Source: JALENY01 sp036310185 (GTDB lineage Bacteria; Bacillota; Clostridia; Lachnospirales; Lachnospiraceae). Taken from it: a stretch of DNA of 53,371 bases. Position 1 is the first letter of the stretch. Each line of letters begins with the position of its first letter. Where the stretch lies: positions 1 to 53,371 of the forward strand of contig JAXJSH010000127.1 in NCBI GenBank assembly GCA_036310185.1, in the 5' to 3' direction. The notes under the pieces are model-generated. The model saw only the letters and a program-made list of their open reading frames with translations. It did no database searches and had not been told where the DNA came from. A program made the translations under genes and the position numbers. This document shows positions 30,784 through 37,706 of this stretch, piece after piece.

Positions 30784-31275
30784 TTATTTTTTCTTTGATT
30801 TTTTATCCTGTTTTGTCTGTTCTGCATAAGCGTTTTCCGCTTTCGCACGCATGCGTTTCCAGAATCCCTGCTTTTTCTTCGGTGCTTCCAGTGATCCGCG
30901 GATACCTTTCACACCGGTGATGTAAATACCGGATACTTCAGCCTTAACTTCCTTTTTCAGCGGAACCAGATCAAATATGCTGTCCTCGCATACCAAAGAC
31001 ATGATCTTTGGACCAACTTTTGCTTTTACGATCGGAAGTTTGCTTCTGCGCATTACCTTCGGAATCTGGTCGATCACCATCTGAGGAAGTCCGGAATCTT
31101 TGGCAGGCATTCGCTTTTTATCGATAATCAGCATGGTAACTGTCTGTTTTGCTGCTTCAATCTGTTCTTTCTGTGCATCCTGTTTTTTCTGCATTTTCTT
31201 TCCGACAAAGTACAGTACCACAAGTGCGATAATCAGTACTGCCAGAACAATTCCAAATATAATCCAACCGTTCAT
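30784..31275 (-). CDS. Conserved single-pass membrane protein of unknown function
   Basis: A 163-aa protein not assigned to a named family by eye. It starts MNGWIIFGIVLAVLIIALVVLYFVGKKMQKK, one N-terminal membrane helix followed by a basic stop-transfer sequence. The cytosolic part has an ordered core (TVTMLIIDKKRMPAKDSGLPQMVIDQIPKVMRRSKLPIVKAKVGPKIMSLVCEDSIFDLVPLKKEVKAEVSGIYITGVKG). The tail is very basic (KKKQGFWKRMRAKAENAYAEQTKQDKKSKKK). The core pattern suggests a small beta fold. I chose the ATG at 31275 with GGAGGA upstream; longer in-frame readings have no ribosome site. Confidence 0.8.
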   Translation of the reverse strand: MNGWIIFGIVLAVLIIALVVLYFVGKKMQKKQDAQKEQIEAAKQTVTMLIIDKKRMPAKDSGLPQMVIDQIPKVMRRSKLPIVKAKVGPKIMSLVCEDSIFDLVPLKKEVKAEVSGIYITGVKGIRGSLEAPKKKQGFWKRMRAKAENAYAEQTKQDKKSKKK

Positions 31276-31309
31276 TTCTAATCCTCCTGTGTATGTTTCA
31301 CACCAATTC

Positions 31310-31338
31310 ATTTTAGCATTGTTCCTGTGAAAAGGCAA
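31310..31338 (-). promoter_or_regulatory. Promoter of the single-pass membrane protein gene
   Basis: On the minus strand TTGCCT (31338-31333) and TAAAAT (31315-31310), spacer 17 bp, about 35 bp before the start codon. Confidence 0.5.
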
Positions 31339-31388
31339 TTTGTTTTTCGTAAAAAAGAGAAAAAAACCGTGTTCATAAAAGATAAGTA

Positions 31389-31397
31389 TGTTATAAT
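31389..31397 (+). promoter_or_regulatory. Extended -10 promoter of the deacetylase-like gene
   Basis: TG-T-TATAAT (31389-31397) is a perfect extended -10 element. The -35 region is poor. It lies about 90 bp before the deacetylase-like gene. Confidence 0.5.
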
Positions 31398-31489
31398 ATT
31401 CGCGAACAGGATGCAGCGGCATCTGTGAGTCGGATTTCCGGCTCGGAAGAAGGTAACAACTGAGGAGTATGAATTAGGAAGGAAACACA

Positions 31490-32968
31490 ATGGCAGCGAC
31501 GGAAAACAAACCGAGAAAGAAACTGAGCAAAGCACAGCTGGAACGAAGAAGAAGGAGAAGAAGACGCGCCCTTATGATCCGGGCCATTTCACTGGCGGTT
31601 CTGCTGATTCTGCTGGCAGGCGGCATCTGGGCGGTAACTGCAGGAATCAAGAAGAGCAGTGAAAAAAAAGAGGCAGAAAAAGCCGAGCAGGAGGCAAAAA
31701 TCCGGGCGGAAGAAGAGGCGCTTCAGAATCGGAAAGATGCACTGGAAGAGGCAGAACGGATGGCGATGGGATATGATTATGACGGAGCCATCGAACTGCT
31801 GCAAAGCGTGGAAGGATATGAAGAAGATGCGGATATTATAGCAGCCATCGCAAGCTATACGGCTACAAAAAGTACACTGGTCTCTGTAGATGTGACGACG
31901 GTACCGCATATTTTTTATCATTCACTGATTAACGATACAGACCGGGCTTTTAACGTTGAAGTGTTGGGAGAAAGTACGGTAAATGGTATGAATGCGTGGA
32001 TGACAACCATTGAGGAATTTGATGCGATCACGCAGCAGATGTATGACAATGGATATGTTTTTGTCAGCATTAAAGATCTGGTGGTGGAGACGGTAAATGA
32101 GGATGGTACCGTTTCATTTTCAAAAAATACAAATCTGAAACTGCCGGAAGGAAAAAAGCCGGTAGTGCTGTCTCTGGATGACCTGAGCTATTATCATTCT
32201 TATGAAGATGCGGGTTATCCGAATAAACTGGTGATTGACGATGACGGAATTGTCCGCTGTGAATACACGGATGCCCAGGGAAATACCACGATTGGCGATT
32301 ATGACGTAGTAGCCCGTCTGGAAAGCTTTATTCAGGAACACCCGGATGCTTCTTACAAAGGGGCCCGCGGAATTATCGCATTGACCGGATATAATGGCGT
32401 CTTCGGTTATCGTACAGACATCGCCTACAAGACCGGTGTGGATCTGTCTGCAGATCAGCAGAAATGGCTTGATGAACACCCGGATTTTAACTGGGATCAG
32501 GAAGTTGCGGAGGCAACAAAAGTTGCGGAAGCGCTGAAAGCGGAAGGCTGGGAATTTGCCAGTCATACATGGGGACACTTGAGTGTGACAGACAAGAGCG
32601 TGGAGACGCTGAAGACAGACCATGAAAAATGGAAAGCAACTGTGGAAAATATTATTGGTGAGACCGACATTATTATCTTTGCCCATGGTGCTGATATCGG
32701 AAGCTGGCAGGGATACAGCGACGATAATGAGCAGTATGCCTACTTTAAGAGTCAGGGATTTAACTACTTCTGTAACGTAGATGGTTCTCAGAAGGCATGG
32801 ATACAGATTACTTCTGATTATGTGCGTCAGGGACGAATCAATCTGGATGGATATATGCTGTATAAAGCGAGTCAGGGAAATACGGATGTAACGGAAAATC
32901 TGTTTGATGCAAGTACTGTGTTCGACAGCAGACGGCCGACGCCGGTAGTTGCGATTGGAAAAAGCTGA
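31490..32968 (+). CDS. Membrane-anchored polysaccharide deacetylase family protein
   Basis: A 492-aa protein with a strongly basic cytoplasmic N-terminus (a run of eight Arg near residue 20), one membrane helix (about 29-50) and a coiled-coil stretch rich in Lys/Glu/Ala (about 52-95). The extracellular catalytic domain of the NodB-homology fold follows. The metal and catalytic residues can be placed: the Asp pair in VVLSLDDLSYYH and the H-x3-H of ASHTWGHLS. It probably removes N- or O-acetyl groups from a cell-wall or capsule polymer outside the membrane; the substrate is unknown. GGAAGG lies upstream of the ATG. The final segment (about 440-492) is not recognised. Confidence 0.82.
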   Translation: MAATENKPRKKLSKAQLERRRRRRRRALMIRAISLAVLLILLAGGIWAVTAGIKKSSEKKEAEKAEQEAKIRAEEEALQNRKDALEEAERMAMGYDYDGAIELLQSVEGYEEDADIIAAIASYTATKSTLVSVDVTTVPHIFYHSLINDTDRAFNVEVLGESTVNGMNAWMTTIEEFDAITQQMYDNGYVFVSIKDLVVETVNEDGTVSFSKNTNLKLPEGKKPVVLSLDDLSYYHSYEDAGYPNKLVIDDDGIVRCEYTDAQGNTTIGDYDVVARLESFIQEHPDASYKGARGIIALTGYNGVFGYRTDIAYKTGVDLSADQQKWLDEHPDFNWDQEVAEATKVAEALKAEGWEFASHTWGHLSVTDKSVETLKTDHEKWKATVENIIGETDIIIFAHGADIGSWQGYSDDNEQYAYFKSQGFNYFCNVDGSQKAWIQITSDYVRQGRINLDGYMLYKASQGNTDVTENLFDASTVFDSRRPTPVVAIGKS

Positions 32969-33006
32969 TGAAGCTGGAAAATAAAATTTTATTCGTTGAA
33001 TTTGTA

Positions 33007-33038
33007 ACGTATGTATAATAAAATGAATCTGCATACGT
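33007..33038 (+). promoter_or_regulatory. Inverted repeat around a -10 box
   Basis: A perfect 7-bp inverted repeat ACGTATG (33007-33013) / CATACGT (33032-33038) brackets TATAAT (33014-33019). It lies about 30 bp before the zinc-ribbon gene and could be an operator. No regulator is known. Confidence 0.35.
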
Positions 33039-33069
33039 CAAATGGAAAATTTATGAGGAGGACGAAAGT

Positions 33070-33606
33070 ATGTTTTGTCAAAAATGTGGGAAACAATTAT
33101 TAGAAAACACGCAGAGATGCCCCTATTGCGGCGAGGATCTTCAGGCTGCTCAGACACCGGCAGCGGCACAGCAGCCTATGAAAATGAAATGGTTTAAGTT
33201 TGTCATCTGGGTTCAGCTGTTCCTGGCGGCGCTGTCATCACTTTATACAGCGTTTTCACTGTTTACCGGTTCTGCGTATCTTGGATCCGCAGATACCATT
33301 TACTCTTATTATCCTGGATTAAAAGCCAGCGATATGATTTTCGGTGTTATTTATATTGCGCTGATTGTCTTTGCTATTTACACCCGTCAGCAGTTAGCAC
33401 ATTATAAAACCAATGCGCCGAAACTGTATTTGGTTTTCCTTGTTGTGGTTGCAGTGGTATCTCTTCTGTACGCAGCAGTTACATCCGTTATGACTGGTTA
33501 TAATATGTTTACGTTAAACGTAATTGTATCTCTGGTAAGCAGCGTTGTCATGATTGTACTGAATAACATTTACTTTAACAAACGTAAAGAACTTTTCAAT
33601 AACTAA
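33070..33606 (+). CDS. Zinc-ribbon membrane protein
   Basis: A 178-aa protein with an N-terminal zinc ribbon, MFCQKCGKQLLENTQRCPYCGEDL, giving four Cys in two C-x-x-C knuckles. Four membrane helices follow: about 38-60 (FVIWVQLFLAALSSLYTAFSLF), 78-100, 108-130 and 145-170. A short basic tail ends KRKELFNN. Such proteins are common in Clostridia and have no assigned function; the ribbon faces the cytosol if the positive-inside rule holds. AGGAGG precedes the ATG. It is monocistronic, with a terminator downstream. Confidence 0.85.
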   Translation: MFCQKCGKQLLENTQRCPYCGEDLQAAQTPAAAQQPMKMKWFKFVIWVQLFLAALSSLYTAFSLFTGSAYLGSADTIYSYYPGLKASDMIFGVIYIALIVFAIYTRQQLAHYKTNAPKLYLVFLVVVAVVSLLYAAVTSVMTGYNMFTLNVIVSLVSSVVMIVLNNIYFNKRKELFNN

Positions 33607-33660
33607 TTATTTTATGTCAAAAATGAAATACATATGCCGATGAGAACGGCAAAAGCAGAA

Positions 33661-33688
33661 AGACTGGCCCCGGATGGCCGGTCTTTTT
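33661..33688 (+). terminator. Terminator after the zinc-ribbon gene
   Basis: AGACTGGCC / GGCCGGTCT (one mismatch-tolerant G-T pair) with a 6-nt loop followed by TTTTTG. Confidence 0.85.
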
Positions 33689-34091
33689 GTTGTACAAATC
33701 TTTACAATTTGCAAGCAACTTTACGAAGTACTATTGATGGAAAAAAATCTCCCTTTTATAATGAGATTGTAAAAAAATGTCAGATGCTGTTATGAGGAAG
33801 AATCAGATAATTGGGATATCTTTATTGGTATAGTGGAAAAAGTAGAGTCGTATGGAAATTGGGGACGGATTTTGAAAAAAGAAAAATGTCTTCGTTATAT
33901 TTAACAATTTTTGGTGTGAAATAATTGTCTTTTTGGTGATTAAAGGTGCAAAACACGAAAAATGATAACAAGTTTTGTAAAAAAACATTAGAATATGATG
34001 AGTTGGTTGAATTCAATAAATTTATATATTAAAATCTATTTTATGAAATATGTTTTCTGTGTGCTAACAATTTATGAATTTGTTTGTGAAT
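33689..34091. other. AT-rich stretch without a supported gene
   Basis: About 400 bp that is visibly more AT-rich than its neighbours. Open frames on the minus strand (33803-34016) encode only Phe/Ser-rich low-complexity peptides without ribosome sites. I see no RNA gene, repeat or mobile-element end. It may be decayed sequence. Confidence 0.5.
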
Positions 34092-34125
34092 AAAAAATCT
34101 AATTCCTCAGTATAACTGAGGAATT
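34092..34125 (-). terminator. Terminator of the XRE regulator gene
   Basis: Perfect 10-bp stem AATTCCTCAG / CTGAGGAATT with a 5-nt loop and a T-rich tail on the minus strand. It lies about 40 bp after the XRE gene stop. Confidence 0.8.
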
Positions 34126-34167
34126 AAGCGAAGATTTCCAGTTTTGGGCATAACTATAAAACGGATT

Positions 34168-34392
34168 TTACTTCTTTGGATGAAAAGAAGTAGAAAAACC
34201 GAGAATATAGTCAGCGGAAACATTATAGTATTTGCATAATGCAATGAAATGTCGGACAGGAAGTTCGTTTGCACCACGTTCATAGCGAGCATACATAGTC
34301 TGGGAGGTACCCAAATAATCTGCAATTTCCTGCTGAGTTTTGTCGTGATCTTCCCGAAGATTTCGAAATTTTTTCATATATTCTTCAATCAT
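34168..34392 (-). CDS. Small XRE-family helix-turn-helix regulator
   Basis: A 74-aa Cro/C1-type HTH protein, essentially one domain. The HTH reads MKKFRNLREDHDKTQQEIADYLGTSQTMYARYERGANELPVRHFIALCKYYNVSADYILG, with the Q-E-I-A / S-Q-T recognition pattern and the usual YN-V-S-A-DYILG end. I chose the ATG at 34392 because GGAG lies 6 nt upstream within ATGGAGATTTTTATG; a start at 34404 is possible. It sits alone in an AT-rich, gene-poor stretch, which resembles a leftover from a mobile element, but no other element genes are present. Its target is unknown. Confidence 0.82.
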   Translation of the reverse strand: MIEEYMKKFRNLREDHDKTQQEIADYLGTSQTMYARYERGANELPVRHFIALCKYYNVSADYILGFSTSFHPKK

Positions 34393-34694
34393 AAAAATCT
34401 CCATGATTTTAAGATAGCATGGAACAATATTTTTTGTTTGTTTTAGTAAAAATATGTATTAAACTCGGATGAATAATGAGAATTTTATCTATAGATGTAT
34501 ATGGTTGATTAGAATTTTTTATTAAAAATGAATTGGAAAAATTGAAAATTATTTACATGTTTTAGAAAAGTTAAATAGAAGATAATCAATATTAGAAATT
34601 GGATTCAGATATTATAAAAATAATGGAGAAAATTTAAGGATAAAAAGGATACATTTAATAGTATCGTTTGAGTTTCTGTAATAAAACCGCTGAG
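34393..34694. other. AT-rich intergenic region
   Basis: About 300 bp of AT-rich sequence between the divergent XRE and coat-type genes. No open frame over 20 codons carries a ribosome site, and no stable hairpin or repeat stands out. It should contain the XRE promoter, which I cannot place. Confidence 0.5.
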
Positions 34695-34725
34695 AGAATA
34701 TTTTCCCCTCCAACCGCGCACACTA
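34695..34725 (+). promoter_or_regulatory. Possible sigma-G/F-type promoter of the coat-type genes
   Basis: AGAATA (34695-34700), 18-bp spacer, CACACTA (34719-34725), close to the forespore pattern TGAATA / CATACTA. It would give a leader of about 20 nt ending in AAAGGAGGT before a small sporulation-type gene. Confidence 0.4.
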
Positions 34726-34751
34726 CCTTTGTACAAAAAGGAGGTGCTATC

Positions 34752-34937
34752 ATGGCAAATATTTCAGAACTTGATTTACAGAATCTTCGTCACCTGATCG
34801 GCGGCTACGACAACATGCACTGCAAAATGAAAGCCTACGCGGATATGGCAACCGATCCGAAAGTAAAACAGTTTTTCACCAAAAGTGCACAGTCCGCAAT
34901 GGACAACAAACAGACACTGATGACTTTCCTTCAGTAA
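34752..34937 (+). CDS. Small CotF-like/spore-associated protein
   Basis: A 61-aa helical protein, MANISELDLQNLRHLIGGYDNMHCKMKAYADMATDPKVKQFF..., resembling the short partner usually found next to CotF-type coat proteins in Clostridia. The DLQNLRHLIGGYDNMHCKMKAYADMATDPKVKQ pattern suggests a two-helix hairpin of the ferritin-like/coat F kind. AAAGGAGG lies about 8 nt before the ATG, fixing the start; an upstream in-frame ATG at 34668 lies before that site and the promoter. It is followed 19 bp later by a second coat-type gene. Role in the coat is inferred. Confidence 0.7.
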   Translation: MANISELDLQNLRHLIGGYDNMHCKMKAYADMATDPKVKQFFTKSAQSAMDNKQTLMTFLQ

Positions 34938-34956
34938 TTAAAACGAGGTGACGAAA

Positions 34957-35211
34957 ATGGAAGAAAAAGTAATGGTAAACGATGCCCTGGTTGGGATTAA
35001 CGGTTCATTGACCCGCTATGGAGAAATGATTCCGCAGACCGAAAACAAAGAATTAAAACAGGCGCTCAAACAGATTCGAAACGCCTGTGAAATGTCTCAG
35101 GAAGAACTCTATCAGATTGCCAGAGACAAGGCATATTATATTCCGGCTGCACCGGCAAAACCGGATGAAATCGCTCATGTAAAAGAGATTTTGATGAAAC
35201 CGGCAGTGTAA
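34957..35211 (+). CDS. Spore coat protein, CotF family
   Basis: An 84-aa protein matching the coat F domain: VNDALVGINGSLTRYGEMIPQTENKELKQALKQIRNACEMSQEELYQIARDKAYYIPAAPA, with the Asn/Glu-rich helix pair and the K-x-YY-P-A ending of that family. It would be a structural component of the spore coat or inner spore. GAGGTG lies 6 nt before the ATG at 34957. It is the second gene of a two-gene unit with the preceding 61-aa protein, and both appear to share a forespore-type promoter. A long terminator follows. Confidence 0.8.
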   Translation: MEEKVMVNDALVGINGSLTRYGEMIPQTENKELKQALKQIRNACEMSQEELYQIARDKAYYIPAAPAKPDEIAHVKEILMKPAV

Positions 35212-35238
35212 GTGTAAAAGAATACGGTAAAAGAAATG

Positions 35239-35290
35239 GAACGGAGATGCGCTGTATGCGGCGTATCTTCGTTCTGTTCTTTATTATTTT
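35239..35290 (+). terminator. Terminator after the coat-type genes
   Basis: A 14-bp stem GAACGGAGATGCGC / GCGTATCTTCGTTC (two G-T pairs, 8-nt loop) followed by a T-rich tail. It lies between convergent genes. Confidence 0.8.
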
Positions 35291-35340
35291 TCATGATTAC
35301 AGAGAAAACGAAAGTAAATGTCCTATCTGCCGTGGACGGA

Positions 35341-36123
35341 TTACAAATCCCTGCGGCTGCATTTCTCACGGCAAAATGAAATTGCCTCCGCCCGAATCGC
35401 AGCCATTTTCTCAGCAGTGTCCGGGTTGGTATAGCGAATTCTGTCAATATTGGATTCGATACAGTGATGATCCAGCACATACTGATAGCTTGCCGGAAAA
35501 TTAAAATCATAGATAAAAGCCAGATAAGAAATCCACATATCCAGCTTGGTATGGCGATCAGCCTTTAAAATAGGCCGATGTTCCATAAAATCCCGGAAAA
35601 TATTGTCGCTGACACCATCCGCCCCCAGATATTCTTCATCCACATCCAGCATAGCCTCAATCGGGTCAACAGCTTTTACGCGAAAATTATCCAGTTTATC
35701 GGCATCCCGAATGATTTTTGCATGCAGGAGTGTCTGACCGGAAACAGCCGGATCAATGGCGAAAAGACTGTGATTTTTGATCGCAGCATAGATGATGTCA
35801 TCATACCTGTCAGATTCAATATAACTGCGGATGTTGTTCTGGTCAAAAAGAACCTCCAGACCGCATTCTGCGTGGGGCAGCAGATTATCATCGTAACTGT
35901 TGAATCGAGTCAGCTGTTCAAATCGGCCTACATCATGCAAAAGTCCGATAAGCAGCGCCAGATCACGGTTTTCTTCATCCAGTTCCAGTGAATCGGCCAG
36001 ATACCCGCAGGCATCCACGACCGCATAGGTATGGCGCACTTTTAAGGCAATCTTCGGGTCATTCAGATCATATTGAGATACATAGTTGTGAAATGTTTCT
36101 TTTGCGTGTTCCAGAGAAAACAT
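35341..36123 (-). CDS. HD domain-containing phosphohydrolase
   Basis: A 260-aa cytosolic protein of the HD superfamily. The metal ligands are visible in order: H in KVRHTYAVVDACGYLA (about residue 30), the HD pair in LLIGLLHDVGRFEQL (about 63-64), H in LPHAECGLEVLF, H in AIKNHSLFAI and D in KIIRDADKLDNF. The GLLHDVGRFEQL text is typical of a Firmicutes subfamily annotated only as HD-domain protein. Nucleotide or phosphate-ester hydrolysis is likely, with the substrate unknown. TAAAAGGAG precedes the ATG. One arm of the dispersed palindromic element lies about 25 bp upstream of the start. Confidence 0.88.
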   Translation of the reverse strand: MFSLEHAKETFHNYVSQYDLNDPKIALKVRHTYAVVDACGYLADSLELDEENRDLALLIGLLHDVGRFEQLTRFNSYDDNLLPHAECGLEVLFDQNNIRSYIESDRYDDIIYAAIKNHSLFAIDPAVSGQTLLHAKIIRDADKLDNFRVKAVDPIEAMLDVDEEYLGADGVSDNIFRDFMEHRPILKADRHTKLDMWISYLAFIYDFNFPASYQYVLDHHCIESNIDRIRYTNPDTAEKMAAIRAEAISFCREKCSRRDL

Positions 36124-36417
36124 AAATACTCCTTTTAAAATATAAGATTGTAATTATTCAGAAGGTGCTATTGCTGTATGTAATCGGCTGTATGCAACCT
36201 GCATGTAAAGTATAGCATTCCAGAAGAAAATATGGTAGAATAATCTGGAGTCGGCGGAGAAATCCATCCGTTTGTACGACTGCGTCATAATGAAGAAAAA
36301 TAGCAGAAATAAAGATATGATAGAAACGCAGATAACAAAACGCAGACAGCATAAACAAAGATAGTAAGAATAGACAAATGCAGCAAATAGAATAAATAAA
36401 GAAAGCAGGAAATAAAG
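36124..36417. other. Divergent intergenic region
   Basis: About 290 bp between the divergent HD and SseB-like genes. It contains the single repeat arm at 36148-36168. Two minus-strand open frames here (to 36433) encode Phe/Leu/Ser-rich peptides and look spurious. Confidence 0.4.
36148..36168. repeat. Single arm of the dispersed palindromic element, copy 3
   Basis: These 21 bp are identical to 20370-20390, including GTAATTATTCAGAAGGTG. A convincing second arm is not seen downstream, so this copy is partial or degenerate. It lies upstream of the minus-strand HD gene. Confidence 0.6.
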
Positions 36418-37242
36418 ATGATCGACCATACATTTGCAGTAAAAAAATTAAAGAGTCTCGAAAACCTTATTGTAATCTTTTCTCAGACAACCCGTATGCC
36501 TTTCGTTGAATGCGACGCGGAGACATACGATGATCAGGTGCACATTTTTGCCAACGAAACAGGTGTAGAAGAATTTGCCAAAGAATACGCAGAGAAAAAG
36601 TTTCGCCTGATGGCCATGAAAGTTTCCCAGAAGCAGACACAGGGAGTGTTTAACAGTTTTTATTCCATCGGTGCTAACGTGATCGTATTTCACGAAAATG
36701 GAAATGTTCACCGTCTCCAGCTGGAAGATGTGGCAAAGAAACCGGATATGGAAAGACTGATGAAAGAAAAACTTCCGATTTTGAATCCGACGCTTCAGCT
36801 GTCCGCACTGTATTTTCTTCAGGAGATCCAGCGTCCGGTTGAGCACGATATGAAGTATGCCCGTGAACTGGAAGAGGAGATGCTGATTAACCTGATGCGT
36901 TCCAAATATATTCTGCCGCTGGAGAGCGCAGATCCGAATGTTCCTCTGGATCCGAAAGTTCCGAATCAGAAAAAGCGGATTCCGTATGTGAAAGACAAAG
37001 ACGGAAAAATGTTTTTGGCAGCATTTACAGATGTGGCAGAGTTCCAGAAATTTTATAAGGACAAGGCGCGCACAATCGGAATGGTGGTGCAGCAGTTCGA
37101 GGATCTGTCCAAACATGTTGTGAATCCGGCAAATGGAATGATACTGAATCCGGGCGGATTCCACCTTCATGTGACAAAGGAACAGCTGGATAAGCTGACG
37201 GAAGCAAAGAATGCCCAGAAAGCACCGAAGGAAGAAAATTAA
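36418..37242 (+). CDS. SseB family protein
   Basis: A 274-aa cytosolic protein whose C-terminal half matches SseB: MLINLMRSKYILPLESADPN, then KKRIPYVKDKDGKMFLAAFTDVAEFQKFY, and a final VVNPANGMILNPGGFHLHVTKEQLDKL. The N-terminal half (about 1-130) looks like a second, diverged copy of the same fold (LIVIFSQTTRMPFVECDAETYDDQVHIFANETGVEEFAKEYAEKK). SseB proteins have been linked to enhanced serine sensitivity in E. coli, but a reaction is not established. GCAGGA precedes the ATG. It lies directly upstream of the trp leader but has its own transcription unit. Confidence 0.8.
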   Translation: MIDHTFAVKKLKSLENLIVIFSQTTRMPFVECDAETYDDQVHIFANETGVEEFAKEYAEKKFRLMAMKVSQKQTQGVFNSFYSIGANVIVFHENGNVHRLQLEDVAKKPDMERLMKEKLPILNPTLQLSALYFLQEIQRPVEHDMKYARELEEEMLINLMRSKYILPLESADPNVPLDPKVPNQKKRIPYVKDKDGKMFLAAFTDVAEFQKFYKDKARTIGMVVQQFEDLSKHVVNPANGMILNPGGFHLHVTKEQLDKLTEAKNAQKAPKEEN

Positions 37243-37260
37243 AAAATATTCAACTTTTTC

Positions 37261-37289
37261 TTGCAATTTGCAAAAGATGGAATTATAAT
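37261..37289 (+). promoter_or_regulatory. trp operon promoter
   Basis: TTGCAA (37261-37266) and a perfect TATAAT (37284-37289), spacer 17 bp. Transcription would start near 37296, ahead of the T-box leader. Confidence 0.7.
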
Positions 37290-37324
37290 ACAAACAAATT
37301 TAATTAAATATCGCTTTAAACCGA

Positions 37325-37618
37325 TGAAGTGGAGATAAAAACAGATCGTGCACTTACAGAGAGTCCGGGCAGCTGAGAGCCGGGCAGAACGCAGCCTGTT
37401 AAATGGACCACTGAGGGCAGGATGAAAAGGTTTCGACCCCAGTATCCCCTGACGTAAGGCATACGTTAGTTGTCATGGATATGAAGGTATCCAGTTAAGT
37501 GCGCAGATGTCGTGTCTGCGAATCAAGGTGGCACCGCGAGTGTAGTGTAACTATCTTATTTTAGTATATCTACCCGTCCTTGACAGAATATATATATTCT
37601 GTTGGGGGCGGGTTTTTT
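37325..37618 (+). ncRNA. T-box leader, tryptophan specific
   Basis: The T-box AAGGTGGCACCGCG lies at 37525-37538. Stem I carries GAGAGT and a specifier loop AAATGGACCAC with codon UGG at 37404-37406, so uncharged tRNA-Trp is the effector. The acceptor-binding bulge UGGC (37529-37532) has C in the variable position, which would pair with discriminator G, the base expected in bacterial tRNA-Trp. The terminator hairpin (37572-37618) pairs ACCCG-type bases with CGGGT around an inner AGAAT/ATTCT stem and ends in T6. Uncharged tRNA-Trp should allow read-through into trpE. Confidence 0.93.
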
Positions 37619-37706
37619 GATGCCCAAAAGCGGTGTCATGAAATCCAACATACCGAAGCTGGAGTTGTACAGCGGCTAATAATTGAACAATAAAAGGAGG
37701 TAACCC

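Noticed and set aside
29628..30848. A 406-codon minus-strand open frame opposite murI and the DUF1934 gene
   Set aside because: His/Phe/Arg-rich shadow translation crossing a terminator; both plus-strand genes are certain.
32120..33034. A 304-codon minus-strand open frame opposite the deacetylase-like gene
   Set aside because: No domain, no ribosome site and shadow composition.
33803..34016. Short minus-strand frames of about 60 codons
   Set aside because: Low complexity, no ribosome site and no conserved motif.
36154..36433. Two overlapping 91-codon minus-strand frames rich in Phe, Leu and Ser
   Set aside because: Low-complexity translation of AT-rich intergenic DNA, without ribosome sites.
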